Source of the DNA: Hypsibius dujardini
Taxonomy: Eukaryota > Tardigrada > Eutardigrada > Parachela > Hypsibiidae
Assembly: GCA_001579985.1 (NCBI GenBank)
Contig: LRSR01005291.1
Coordinates: 1 to 29,199, forward strand
Reading direction: 5' to 3'
Length of the DNA: 29,199 bases
Position numbers and translations under genes: made by a program. Under the pieces are notes generated by a model. The model did not search any database, was not told the origin of the DNA, and saw nothing but the letters and a program-made list of their open reading frames with translations. The stretch's first letter is position 1. The number at the start of each line of letters is the position of its first letter. Positions 1 to 11,763 of the stretch are shown one piece after another.

Positions 1-1055
1 AATGACAATGCCATGCAACAGCAGTTAACACCTACATTTATTCTATCTATTCGTTTCCTTTTCGTTTGGATCGCTTCTATTGATCAGATCTATCTATTGG
101 CGCCTTTGTACAGATTTTGACGCAACAACTACCGTAGCATGCGTTATTAGTTTAGTTCCTTTATGAGATTCGAATTCATTATTCAATGCAAATTTAGTGG
201 GACACCGCGGAAAAACTAAAGCGCCTAATCGATTCATGGAGGAACAATCGGCTAAGATTTACATACTTTCTTTTGCGCAATGTAATAAGGTTTTCATATG
301 TTGGACTTTATGGTATGGTGTCTCCAATTGAACTGTCCCCTCGGTACTTTGACATGCTTTCAAAATTCAAGCAGCGAATGTCTTGAAAGAAGCCTACATT
401 AGCGAGCAAGTTTCGCTTCCTTTTGCTCATTTTTAAAATTTTGATGCTAAAAATGAGTACAAAATGCTCTACTCGTACAGATAGAAAGGTGCACTATATT
501 GGCGATTGCCCGATTTGTTTCTGTCATCGATAATCAAGAATTCCCATGCTGTGCTTGAATTACATTTGCATAAATGTAAACACGAGGCAATGATCATCAA
601 CCATGCGAGTCATGCTCTGCTTGGCGTTTTGATGCGCCAGTTTTACCTTACCAGTCGTGAACATCGTTCGATTGTTTGGAGACGGTATCTGAACGAGGTC
701 TAGTCGACTGTCAAAAGTGGAGGCTAAAAATAATATGAAAATCTGCTGTAGTAACATTAATACAATATAATTGTACGTTCATAGTCCGTGCTAGATGCCA
801 GACCACAAAATTTAAGATCGTTTGGAAACCAACTGACATCTTCCCACAGCAATGACCCAGGCAACAACAACGAGCTCTCTTCCTGCAGAAGCTTTGTCTT
901 TGTAACAATCAAAAGAAGAACCAATTGCTGGTGAGTACTCGATAGACGAATAGTCAATACTGTATCTCATACTAGTTATCTTCATCGATGGCGACACCTG
1001 CTTTTTGAGCCATATTTAGTAAAGGTTGGATAAAGGTTAGTGATGCAGTCAGGGG
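1..1055. other. Intergenic, nothing recognised
   Basis: This stretch lies downstream of the Dixin gene's stop codon. It holds only short open frames of about 60 residues on both strands, none with a family motif or convincing splice-phase continuity. Its first part may include the 3' untranslated region of the Dixin gene, but no canonical AATAAA close to the stop was identified. Confidence 0.5.
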
Positions 1056-4014
1056 CTAGACATGCGTATCTAAACTGGTGAGTTCTAACGACACCATAAT
1101 TCTGCCATCAACGTCCGGAACTAAAGCATTATCTTTGGTGATCTGTAAAAAAAGACTCCGTCTGTCCCCACTACAGTAGGAAGATATTATAACATGAAAG
1201 ATCCCTTCTTACCTCTTCCTTGACACGACCAACATCGGGATCAATTGTTTCAAAGTAATAGCGATAGACGGGCGGGCGGTCAATCACTTTTCGAATGTCA
1301 AATAAGGTAATTTCGCGGAAGCTACAAAGATCAGATTGACAACTAAAGAAATGCTTAAATAGTAATCACGGCATTTGTACAGTACTTGCCAACATACTGT
1401 TTTGTAATGCTGCATCGAATGGGTGTGGTGGACCCCTCAATCTGATAAAGGACTTTAGTCACAAAAAGACTACTGCATGCTTCTCCACCGTAGGCAGAAG
1501 CAGAGAGGGGCTTGGCGTGAGCCGGTTGGAAGCCTTCCTCGTCTCCTCCAAATGTTCGTTGTCTTTGGGGCTCGTATAGGGATGAGGGTAAGGGGGGACA
1601 AGAATGGTTCTTGTTGCTGTGAAGCTGAGCAATGATCAAATCTTTCGAGTCCAGCTCTTTCTGTAGCAAGTTAGAATTATTACTCCAACTTTGTTCATCA
1701 CCTCAAGAAGGTACAATGCACTATAAATGTGAGTGAGAAAAGCCTAACCCTGAGGTCTGCCAGTTGGCGGTTTTTGAAGTCCATCTTCTTCTGAAATTCG
1801 GTTTGCTCCAACGATGGCGACGAAGAAGCGTTGCTGGAGGTGGAAGAGTTGCAGTTGTTCAGATTCATCACCTGCAAATCACATTTGGTACATCTTCATA
1901 TGGCACCAAAGAAACATCTACGCCCTCACCTGCATCTTCTGTAGATCCTCTCGGACCCGGTATAGTTCTTGCTCCACCTGCTTTATTTTTTGAATGAGTC
2001 CGCTTTTGGTTGTTTCCAGGATGGAACAACGGTCTTTATAGGTGGAAATGTCGGCATGGAGAGCCTGATTGGATGCGGCCATTTCATCCATCAAAGCCAG
2101 TAGTGCGATCTGCTAGTTAATCCCACAATTATCGTTCTGCTATCACTAATTACCATATGACTTGTACAGTGAATTACCTGCTGAGTATCCAATAGGCTCT
2201 TGATGTCGTCTTGTGTATTTGACGGTACCAAAAGCGATGTTGTGGTGCGCTTTATCTACAACCCGGCTATAGTTATGTCAATTATATGATTGCAAGTAGC
2301 GTAACACGCCACACAGTACCGGCACATACCATTTCTTGGAGCTTCTCTTTGACAACCTTCACTTCGGACGAATCCTCACACCCAAAATCGCCTTTCGAAC
2401 CGTGTCTCGGTTCATTTTCTTCCTCCGGATCAGTGTCCAGAGAATCGCCGTATGTTGGCATAGTATCGGTAAAGGTTACCCTTCGGCCGTTGTCGCGATC
2501 AGCTCCATTTCTACTGCAGACAATGGGTTTGTAAAAAATTAGCATGGGTACTGGTAAGGTACTGTACATGTATATGTAACTTTACCTCAAACTAGAGTAG
2601 CTCTTGGACTTGCGCAACGGTGAGGGCAGCGTAAGTGAGCCGGTTTTGGAAGGTGTCTTAACGAGGGAGCTATCGTCTTCCCGGTAACTAATACTGCTAA
2701 CTAGTGAGGAGGCAACTTGACCGGATCTGTTTGGAGTGGTGGTGATGGGAGTTGTGCTTAGACCGTAGACATTATTTTTGCTGTATTTGATTGAGAGTTG
2801 CTGTTGTGGTGTAATGGATTCCGGCTTAAAGTGGCCAGCCAGCGCGTGAATCAACCTGAGAAGCGGTTTCAGCTCCCCTCTCGCGAGATCTGCAAAGTCA
2901 ACGGACTATCAATCATTGCAACGTAGTACAAATGAAAGATCTACATATACAGCACACCGACTGCTTATTGTTTTTTCTAGCTTTTTCTAGTACAGTATAT
3001 TAGTTGTGCATAGACAACCGAGCGCGCCGTTGATCTGTATTCCAGTTTGTTTGAGCGGCAGTTTACGGATATTAGAGAGCAAAATGCCAATTAGTAACTG
3101 ATTCAGTAGTTTTTATACATAAGTTATTACAAAAAGAAAAAGTAAATAAGATAATTTGCTCCACATTTTTAGGGGATTTTTTATGAAGGAAAAAATGAAA
3201 CGCTCCCTTCATTATCAAGAGTCCGGTGAGAGGGAAAACTACTTGCTCTTTGTTTAACATAATAAATAACTGTCCATGTTGGAAACGACCTTATAAACAG
3301 TTTTTTCTCGCGATACTGCTATGAAAACAAAGTCTGCACTATTCTCGGCAAGATATCTGATGCTTCCAATGCCATTCATTGCATTTTAAATTATTTTTTT
3401 ATTGCACTAGAGCTTTTTCAGACGTTGAAGTGCCTTTTGCTTAAATTAAACGACTGGACGTACCGGCAACGTTAATAGTTGGATGCAATGCCACCCGTTG
3501 GAGAGTAAGATAACGGAGAATTGCGTTATAGTTGGATATCCTCACTGGAAGAGATTGTGGAGCAGGCTGCCAGTCCACGCCGGAAAGACGATGGTTCCCT
3601 GAAATTGAAGCCAGCCAATCGAATCAGTCGCGTTCTGCGTTCCATCAAGTAAAGCCTATTCGTCATAATTGCGAGTTCTTGTGTTTCAGTTGGCGAGATA
3701 AGAAAGTCCTAGGTAATGAATGGGATTGCCAGAAAAGGTCGCGATATCTGCAGGCTGCTTATGGTGACGCATGCATGCTCTGTGACAAATGATATGCAGG
3801 AACATATGTTGACATACTCACCAAGAATCTCAATTAAACTGGCCACAAGAGTTCCGTCTTGTAGTTCGGTCCGAATGTCCTGGATCGGCCGAATAGCTTG
3901 CGGGTTTTTCTTGAGCTGACAGTTGATCCATGTCAGGTAGGCTTGATAGTGCTGAAAATAAGTAATGCATCCAAATGTTCTTTCATTACTTGTTAATTGT
4001 AACACATCAACCAT
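1056..4014 (-). CDS. DIXDC1: Dixin-like protein (CH + coiled coil + DIX), DIXDC1/Ccd1 orthologue
   Basis: Known family role: Dixin binds Dishevelled and Axin through DIX-DIX polymerisation, acts positively in Wnt/beta-catenin signalling, and binds actin. Exons on the minus strand: 4014-3822, 3598-3464, 2889-2586, 2513-2330, 2255-2178, 2109-1930, 1871-1749, 1660-1398, 1321-1213, 1142-1056. All phases agree and give 551 residues. Residues 22-132 form a calponin-homology domain (AYLTWINCQLKKNP; LIEILGNHRLSGVDW; LIHALAGHFKPE). Residues about 255-410 are rich in heptads (KQVEQELYRVREDLQKMQ). Residues about 466-545 are a DIX domain (TKVLYQIEGSTTPIRCSITK; DPDVGRVKEEITKDNALVP). Length is near that of vertebrate Dixin. 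The ATG at 4014 follows an in-frame TAA, and VDVLQ after it recalls vertebrate LLDVLQ. However, a good acceptor (ATTTTCAG) ends at 3952, so the true N terminus may come from an upstream exon (see 6235-6357). The domain identity is firm and the 5' end is not. Confidence 0.88.
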
Positions 4015-6234
4015 GTATTGGAAATTTTAAAGAGGGTATGTAACTGCATTAATTGTGCCAATGAAGTACAAGACTTTCGTTGTTGTTGGGCTCCTCTGGG
4101 TTCTAGGAGCTGCCAGCATGGGACTTGCCAATTGGGTTTTGATGTCATTGGAACCCATTTTAAGCACGCAAATAGGAGCAAAAACTGGAACAGAAATGGA
4201 GGCGCAATGTGCCTACTAAGCTTTACTTACGACTATAGAAGTTCGGCAAAGAAGAGTCAATCTCATCAATCATGTCCGATCGTCGGACAGTTTACGCTCA
4301 TGTTAACAATAGCTCCTTTCGCACTTAAGGGATACTTGTCATTTTTCATTCTGAGCGAAGTGCTAAACAAGACAGCCTTGAGCCCTTGACTAATTCGGAT
4401 TCCCAAATCCTCTTTATATCTATGCACTATGTGACGTATATACACGTATATGTAGTCCAGACCCTCATGCAGTACTTAATTATTTCTTGCTCTGTGTGCA
4501 TTTTAACTAGCATAGTGTACTATGTATGTATATTGCCAATGGTTGGTTAGTAAAAAGGAAGGAGCATGGAAGACGGAAAGTGGGAAAAAATTAACAGCTG
4601 AGAAAAAGTGTGAATTAATGAAGAAGAGCCGGAAGCCTTGTTGAAGGGAAGCAATTGTCTATCTTGGCAAAAGCAGCCTAATTTTATTATTTGGCTTTCC
4701 CAATGAAAGCAAGTTGCTGTAGTGTTTTCGAATGTACTACTAACTACCACAGTGTCGTATGTGATTAAAATTAATCCTAGTTGGTCAGCCTAACTGATTT
4801 GGCGGCGACAAGTAGGGCACACGTCGGGAAGGCATATTTCAAGCTGCGCTATTCGTTTCGTTCCGCTTGGTTGAACATAAACAAGCCGGTTCATCACAAT
4901 CAAATCGAATCGATCGGTTCTGGGGAGAAAAAATTACTCGTGAAAAATCACGCAGCTCGTAGCGGAATACTTATTCCGCTGCGAGCTGCGTGGTCCCTGG
5001 CTCTGAAAAAGGCGAACCGTTAAAGTAAGAAAAGTGAAACGTGTCAATGAACCTCTCAGCCCTTAGCTCATTCTATTCAGTGATAATGAGAGAGATGGTG
5101 CGATGAGTAAAAGACTACTAACTCAAGTGGTTGTTGCTGTTGCAATTGTTGCGGTGTAGCAAGAATAATAATATTTCATCGGTAACTACAGTACACAACC
5201 TAAAACTTATCGCTAAAGTATGCATAAGAAAGAATATTGAGATCTTCATAGTGAACGCATGTAGATTGCAATATTTTAACTAGCAGTCCGATCCACTGAA
5301 ATCATGAATCCATAAGTTTTTAAACTGCGTTTAAAAGCGTATGGACATATAAACTGGGACTTGAACGTATGGGGTAAGGACAGTCGTCCTCGGAGGATTA
5401 AAGACAACTTATCCGATCGGATAAACAGCTTCGTCTGGTCCGCATCATACTAGTGCTAGTACTGTTTGCTTAGATTAAGTTCAAGGCTACCTTACAAGTC
5501 TTTCCACCAGTACTGTGCAACAACCTTTTTCTTTATTTTTATTAACAATTCAGTAATGCTCCATACCCAATATGCCTCGGTACTTGAATCGTGATTTTCA
5601 TGGGAAGGTATTTTAAGTTAACAGGAAACGATTTGGTTGTTAGCAGGTAGAACCATGTGTGCTAGTTAAGCAAAACCTGCAACGTTCCGCGCGAGTACCG
5701 GTACAGTCTGAACTGTCTGCCAATTTTCCACAATATATATGATGGGATCCCATCTTACATATCATGACTGTATTGTACTGTACAGAAGCTAAGGACTTGA
5801 AGAGTTAGGCCATTGAGAAGATTGAGCCTCTATGTTTGGGCTTTTCTGTAGTAATTAAAGACGGAGAGTTCTATTTAGGGTCCCCGAAAACCCGATCAAT
5901 GAAATGCTCTTACCACAATTGCAATTAAGTTTAGTGCAAAACGGAAACGTGGTGCTACGTAGTAGTATAGCGAAGCAATTACTCGTGACCGCATTAAACA
6001 GGCAGTAAAAAAGCAATAAGTTATAGTTAGGCCGTGTACGAATCAGCCAACCTGTCATGACTGCAACGGAATGTTTATCGGTAGGCGTGGCCAGATGTTG
6101 AAAATAGGGGCCGGCGCTCATTTAACACGTATCATTTTCTTTTCGGTGAAAAGAACTTCTCAATTACTGCTAATGATTATGAAGGATTGCCATTTGACGG
6201 AATATCATTGGATTTAATGGAACGGAGGACTTAC
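4015..6234. other. Gene-poor stretch upstream of Dixin
   Basis: No gene is supported here. If the candidate exon at 6235-6357 belongs to Dixin, this is a 2.3-kb intron. It contains a near-perfect hairpin at 4949-4992 and a 14-bp palindrome GATGGGATCCCATC at 5741-5754. A 123-residue plus-strand open frame at 4018-4389 has no recognisable domain and no support from splicing. Confidence 0.5.
4949..4992. repeat. Short near-perfect inverted repeat (hairpin)
   Basis: The left arm 4949-4969 (CACGCAGCTCG...GGAATA) and right arm 4972-4992 (TATTCCGC...GCTGCGTG) are reverse complements at 20 of 21 positions. Only two bases (CT) lie between them. It could be the core of a small palindromic element or a transcribed hairpin. 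The two-base loop argues against a normal microRNA precursor. Confidence 0.85.
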
Positions 6235-6357
6235 CGACCACTCGGTGCCGTTGATAGATGTGCCGTTAACGGGCGGTGTGCTCGAGACCCCGGACATGAC
6301 TACCAATGCAGTGTCAGATCCAGATTCTCGCCCATTCACATCACCTAGTACTGCATA
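6235..6357 (-). CDS. Candidate upstream coding exon, perhaps of Dixin
   Basis: Read on the minus strand this is 41 codons without a stop (YAVLGDVNGRESG... to NGTSINGTEWS). It is preceded by TTCATCCAG and followed by a consensus GTAAGT donor. It is phase 0 at both ends, so it would splice in frame to the phase-0 acceptor before HYQAYLTWINCQL in the Dixin CH exon, giving NGTEWSHYQAYLTWIN. The composition (Ser, Thr, Gly, Asn) suggests a disordered N-terminal segment. No first exon with an ATG feeding into it was identified. It could instead belong to another gene or be chance. Confidence 0.35.
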
Positions 6358-8029
6358 CTGGATGAATCATCATTAGAGTTCTTCAAAAAGTCTATCCGAT
6401 TCAAGTGCAGTATATGGTAACAGAGTCAACACAAAGTCAGTTAGTATTGTTTCCAATATTCCGTTGGAGAGACAAACAAAAAGATTGAATTTAACGGATT
6501 GTGCTGACTAGTCGGGAATAGAACTGACGCTTAGAATTTAGTCAGAATTCTCCATAATCAAAAGATCAATATTCGCCGTAGTTGTTAGCTCAGGATAAGT
6601 ATTTGTAAGTGTGACTGCGGGCCGACTCTCACTCTTTCATTGCACGGTCAAAACACCTGCAATGCAATGACTGGACCAACTGCTCTGCCTCGTACTCCCG
6701 AGCATGTAATAAGTCCAATTTGAAATCAATAATAACACTCCTTCCAGGGTGTCGGTCCATTGGATTCAGCTGGATTTTTAGACCAGTCTTCTTTACTGCC
6801 GGTAATGTCATCCCATCCCACCAGTGGCTGTTACCGAGAGCGGAAAGTGAATCGGAATCAGAGCAAACTTTGACGACTCGTAAAATGGTGTCGTGAGTAG
6901 CACTAGTAGAAAGTACAGTATGAAAGGTAAGAGAGGGACGCAGTAGATGAATGACCAGCGCGGTGAGTAAGTAATAATAAGCGATGCGATCCGACGGAGG
7001 TTTGTCTTGTCTGTAGTGTAATAACTGTTTCGTGCCAGTTAGAGCATATCCGCAGTCAGTGGCGGGCGGGGCGACCACTCTCACGGACAGTGCGAGGCGA
7101 GTGAGGTGTGCAGGACCAAATTGAAAAATTGTCTCATTAGGATGTCGGTGAATTTGGGTGAAGTGAAGACTGAAAAGTCACAATAATAATAATGAGAAAT
7201 TCAACCGCGAGCATGCAGCTAGTCTCACTCACAAGTTGAAGACTCGCATTAGTCCTACAGTCTGCGTCAACGAACATCCCCAGCTGCATCACGCACCCGT
7301 TTATATTTTGTACTCGTATATGTCTATATGTTACATGTTCTCGGAGATGGGGTGGGCCGTGGTGACCTCAAGGGAAGGAGATAGGGCCTTTAAATTGACA
7401 ACTCCAACCAAAACCCGCTAATTCGATCCAGCAATACTATTCGTCTGCTTTCCCAGGGGATAGATAACTCGAGCCTAATATACTGCAAGATGAAACGACG
7501 AGCAAAAACAATGTGCCCTCAAAAGAAAGCAAACAGGCATTTTCACGCACGTATTACTAGTACCGATTTGGAGGAACCTTAAATTATTCAATTATTTTCT
7601 GTTCTTTGCGAGCCTACCAGTACTCTGTGTGGTTCAGTTGCCAATGGCAAATTCTTTGCAGATGTCAAAGGCAATTAACGACAGGCTCTCCCATTTTTTG
7701 GGACAAAATCAACAGCCGAGAGTAGCGGGACGACGGGATGATTGCACGGCCCTGTGAGGAATGACTAACAGCTTATCTGACTACAGTAATATTATCCACA
7801 AAAAATGGAATTGGGCTGGAACAAACAACACGTTTCAAATCAAATCAACCAGCTGTACAGGCCAAAAACGGACATTCAACCAGGGCGCCATCTCTCGAGT
7901 AGCAAAATCCAAAGAGAAGAAATCAACGTTTTCCAAGCTCCAGCAGGTAGAGCAAACGCCAGCATAACATCTCGGACCGAAATCTTTTAGTACAAGTGAG
8001 AAAAATGTATTCCTAGTTAGTGGTTGTCC
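6358..8029. other. Intergenic; one unexplained 151-codon open frame
   Basis: This lies between the candidate exon and the 3' end of the BTBD10-type gene. The only notable item is a minus-strand open frame at 7084-6629 (151 codons, ending CRCFDRAMKE) with no recognisable domain. It could be a lineage-specific gene, part of an untranslated region or chance. Nothing else is supported. Confidence 0.4.
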
Positions 8030-8035
8030 TTTATT
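8030..8035 (-). terminator. Polyadenylation hexamer AATAAA overlapping the stop codon of the BTBD10-type gene
   Basis: On the minus strand the coding sequence ends CAT GAA TAA AGG. The stop TAA (8033-8031) lies inside AATAAA (8035-8030). If this is the used signal, the 3' untranslated region is only about 10 to 30 bases. No other hexamer was noted immediately downstream. Confidence 0.5.
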
Positions 8036-9968
8036 CATGCTCGTCTTCCTCGCCACTAGATGCGCCACCGTCTGCAGCAGCAATGGCCTGTTGCTGCAAG
8101 ATTATCACTTCCGGCTCCGGCTGTTCCGCCTGCTCCTGCTCAAGAGGAATCTGAACGATAGCATCGTCCAAGGGATGCTCAGCGGCGGCAGCAGCCAGCG
8201 AGCCGGCTGAGCGAGATCGAGAACGAATACACTGAAAATCGACATGCCTAAAACGACACATTCAATTCTTAATCACCTGTACCAATAATTGAAGCACAGA
8301 GAAAAACTTGCCTGCTACGAGCATCTTCCTTTTCCCACGACAATCGAATGAAGGGTCGCTGGACGTAGAAATAGCTTGCTTCCATTTTGCCATCATGTCG
8401 GGGACGAATTCGATCAACGTGCGTCGGAAACCCTTCTATCCCAAGGCACACCTAAAAAACCAACGAACAATCTTTCATCTTAATGTATTAGCAAAGAATT
8501 CACTCAGCCTAGTAATCATCATTTTTACCCATGACTAGATAAATGCACTTTCCTTTGAGAGCCTAAATTCAACTTAACCTCGGGAAAAAATGGAAACCAT
8601 CGCTTACATTAGTAATGAACCGACATATATTGTACTCCACCGATAAATGATTATTGGACTTTTGTCTCTAGTGTGAAACGCTGCTATAGTAATTAAACCC
8701 AATTAAAAGTAATGTATAATTAATACTACAAAAAAGGAGCGGCCATCGATTTTGCAAAAAAGCAGTTGCGCATGACCCATTGCTTAATCATTCTGCCACC
8801 TATTTTACCTTCTTGAAGCCCCTTTCGATGAGAACCGACTTGGCGACGTCACGATTCTCGAGGTACTTGAAAAATCCGTGCATTGCGGTACTCTGAATGA
8901 CCTGTGACTGGCCTTCCCCCGAGGGAGGAGGCAGCTTCGGATTCCATTCCATCTGTTCATCGTCCTAAATAAAGGAAAGCACTTTTTTAGAAACCTGCCT
9001 TGAGAAATCTTAACAAACAAGTACACTAACCATTAAGATAACGACATTGCATTCCCTTTCTCCCCTGAGAGCACGTTGTACGATGCTGGGCATGATTTTT
9101 GATTCGAGAAAGTCTTCAAAGTGGCGTCGTGCACCATCATTCGCAATTTCATGTAGTAGTGCTCTCAAGTCGAAACTCTTAAAAAAACAACAAAAACAGT
9201 TAATAAATAGAGAGGCTGTACATTCCTGGAAAATACCTTGATAGATGCTGCCGTGAAGGGGATAAGTAAATAATCACAGAGTTCACGGAGATCGGCCAGT
9301 TGCACATCGGGCGGACAAGTGATGTGGCCAAATCGAAAAAAGTCCTGCAAAAACCGACAAGCATTGACAGGGCGATAACCATAAAGAAAGAATTATGTCA
9401 GATCAATATTGACTCGGACTAAGGAAAATGCCACCACAGCGGATGTTTACATCCGGATCCACTATCTCTCTCTCTCTCTCTTTCTCTCTCTTTCGCAAGG
9501 CAAAATTTTAAACTAAATTAACGCATCAAATTCTCAAACAAAAGTAAAGCGCCCCCCCCCCTCTCCAAGGCAACCAACCTCTGATCAATAAAAAACTCTA
9601 CTAGCAAAGACAATTAAACCGATCCTAATATAGTGACTTACCAGAGCAACACGGAAGAGATCAGCGGAAAAGTCACTGTTGATTACAAATTCGCCGCGGT
9701 CAGTCTGCGGAACGATGGTAGGAAATGTAACCATCTTGCCTAGCATCGTTTCAGGATGACAAGCGACAGATTCGCGATTGACTATGAAATGAGTGCCATT
9801 AACGATGAAAGTGACGTTGACCGGAGCAGCAGTGGGTGTGATAGTTGTAGTGGCATTGCTTCTCGCTAAATGGCCACGACTCTCGCTCCTTGAACTCCCG
9901 GTCAAGCTTGAGGAACCAACTTTGCCCTCCATGCCTTTGGATAGACTGCGTGGTTTGGTCTGGTCCAT
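8031..9968 (-). CDS. BTBD10: BTB/POZ-domain protein of the BTBD10/KCTD20 family
   Basis: Vertebrate BTBD10 and KCTD20 bind Akt and PP2A and promote Akt phosphorylation; the same role here is inference. Minus-strand exons: 9968-9642, 9344-9237, 9177-9031, 8964-8809, 8451-8312, 8247-8031. Phases match and give 364 residues, somewhat shorter than the human proteins because the disordered N terminus is short. The ATG at 9968 has an in-frame TGA nine codons upstream. Residues 1-49 are Ser/Thr-rich. The BTB fold starts at NVTFIVNGTHFIV (51-63) and continues through LADLRELCDYLLIPF. The family-specific C-terminal region follows: NDGARRHFEDFLE, GERECNVVIL, YLENRDVAKSVLIERGFKK, YFYVQRPFIRLSWEKE and HVDFQCIRSRS. 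The tail is Glu/Gln-rich and ends EDEHE. Intron 5 (8311-8248) uses a GC donor (GCAAGT) with an AG acceptor. BTBD10 and KCTD20 are vertebrate paralogues, so this gene probably predates their split. Confidence 0.93.
9463..9493. repeat. CT-rich microsatellite in intron 1 of the BTBD10-type gene
   Basis: A CT dinucleotide run with a few TTT interruptions. A run of ten C follows at 9552-9561 in the same intron. Confidence 0.9.
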
Positions 9969-11763
9969 TTCGTATACAGATAGAATCCACTTTCAGCCGC
10001 AAGGAAAAAAGTCACTAGAAGAATGGAAAGAAAAGATACATATCAATCAGGCAATCCAGTCGAACATGTCTCGCCAAAATAGTTAAGCAATGCAATTCTC
10101 TTTGTCCTAATGTATTGCGTTAAATATGGGAAAGATGAACATGATTATTAAAAGACAAATGCGAAACAGCTGGGCAAATTTGTACAGTAGTTACCACTTG
10201 AATAGAATTATAAAAGCCCCTAAAGAGAAATGGAGATAATAATAAATAAAAGGTTGGTCCCGTCCCGTGATGCATACGTGTGGTGTGTGGTGTCTTGATG
10301 AGATTGTAATCCACTAAGGCGGTGCCAGATCACTACTATTACTAATGGCTCAAGGAAAGAAAAGAAAGGAATAGAATAAGGACTCATTCGTAGCTGATTA
10401 TCAGAAGCGATGCGCGGAGAAAGAACCCTTCCCATTAAAAAACCAACGTGACTAGCTCGTAATGCGTGATGCGCGACATAAGTTTTGAGAAAGAAAAAAT
10501 ATGCCACACCTTATTTATAGCCGTTGAGCCTCTCGATCAAAATAAGAGTAAATGAGATGAGCTCCAGAGTCTCTCAATAATACCTGGAAAGAATAACAAG
10601 GATAATCAGCAAAGAAAGTATCTAAACTGAGTACAGTACGAGTGATTGATTGATTTATATGCTAAACAACTGCTGATCTAACCACTTAAATGATTCATTT
10701 CTCACTCCGTACGACATTACTAGTACTAAAAAAATAAACAAACCCAAGGCTTTTTCAAAATTCCACCTTTTTTGATAAGCTTAATTTTAAATAAAAACCT
10801 CGTGGTGTCGTGATTACGCGGGGTCAGAGTATAGCTGCATGGAAGAGCCAAGTTGGAAATTTTCCAGCAACTCCATACATCAATTTATTGATTGGATGAT
10901 ATATTCAACACTCTATGGATGCCAATCTCTCTTTCGTAGAGCAGTCGCACATAAGCGAGAATCTTGCGACCAAATCGAAGCTGACTGACCCAATCCAATT
11001 AGGATGGGAGTAATAGTGGTCGAAAGTGGAGAAAGATGCCATGAAACTGTAAGAGTATTAGAACCGTCCAGTAGCGTGCCCTTTTATGATGAATCACCTG
11101 CAGCGGCAGCCAATCCACATTACAGTTATATTGCCCATCTTCCTAATATCCAAATAAATCCTATCCGATCCTTGAAAGAAACTACACACTACACGCATCA
11201 ATTGAAAACAAAGAAACTAGGCATGTCCTGGAACTAGTAACGGAAGGGCAACATCTACTAACATCCCAACCAAAACATTGGCGCACATGTGCTGATTGAG
11301 TTGATTTGCCAATCAGAATCATCTGCAGGGAAAGTGCCCAAACACACTTAACCGTGACTGCCTTTTCCTTGTTTTTATTTAGGCTGTCTCCTCGTTCAAA
11401 CATGTAACCCCGGTCGCCCGGCGATAGCAAAACGAACACTGGTGCCTCGTGATAGTCTTACAGAAACCTCTTCATACAACTGGAACCTGAGAAACGCTAA
11501 CTTCAAGTCTGCTCTTTAAATAATAATAATGTACGGTGATCAGTGTCACACAGCACAAGTGCAAGTAGAAGACACAGTAGAGTACAAGTATGACGCTCAA
11601 TTGGGAGAAGGAAATACTCATACTTAACTGGATCATCCTTATAAAACTACGTAATAACCCCATGGACAAACTGAAAATGCGACCACAACTCAAGTATATG
11701 AATAGAAGCCGTTATAAACAAATTTTGGACTGAATGCAATTAACAGGGAGACATAGAGGGAAT
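9969..11763. other. Intergenic between BTBD10-type gene and UBE3C
   Basis: This separates the start of the BTBD10-type gene from the end of UBE3C, both on the minus strand, so it should hold the promoter of the former and the 3' untranslated region of the latter. Open frames of up to 95 residues occur on both strands but show no domain and no splice continuity. No clear promoter element was recognised. Confidence 0.5.

Noticed and set aside
4018-4389. 123-codon plus-strand open frame beside the Dixin start
   Set aside because: Cys-rich by chance composition, with no domain, no splice support and no adjoining exons.
5855-6121. Minus-strand open frame starting MSAGPYFQHLATPTDKH, considered as an exon near the Dixin 5' end
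   Set aside because: No acceptor gives a stop-free entry, and the phase does not link it to the candidate exon at 6235-6357.
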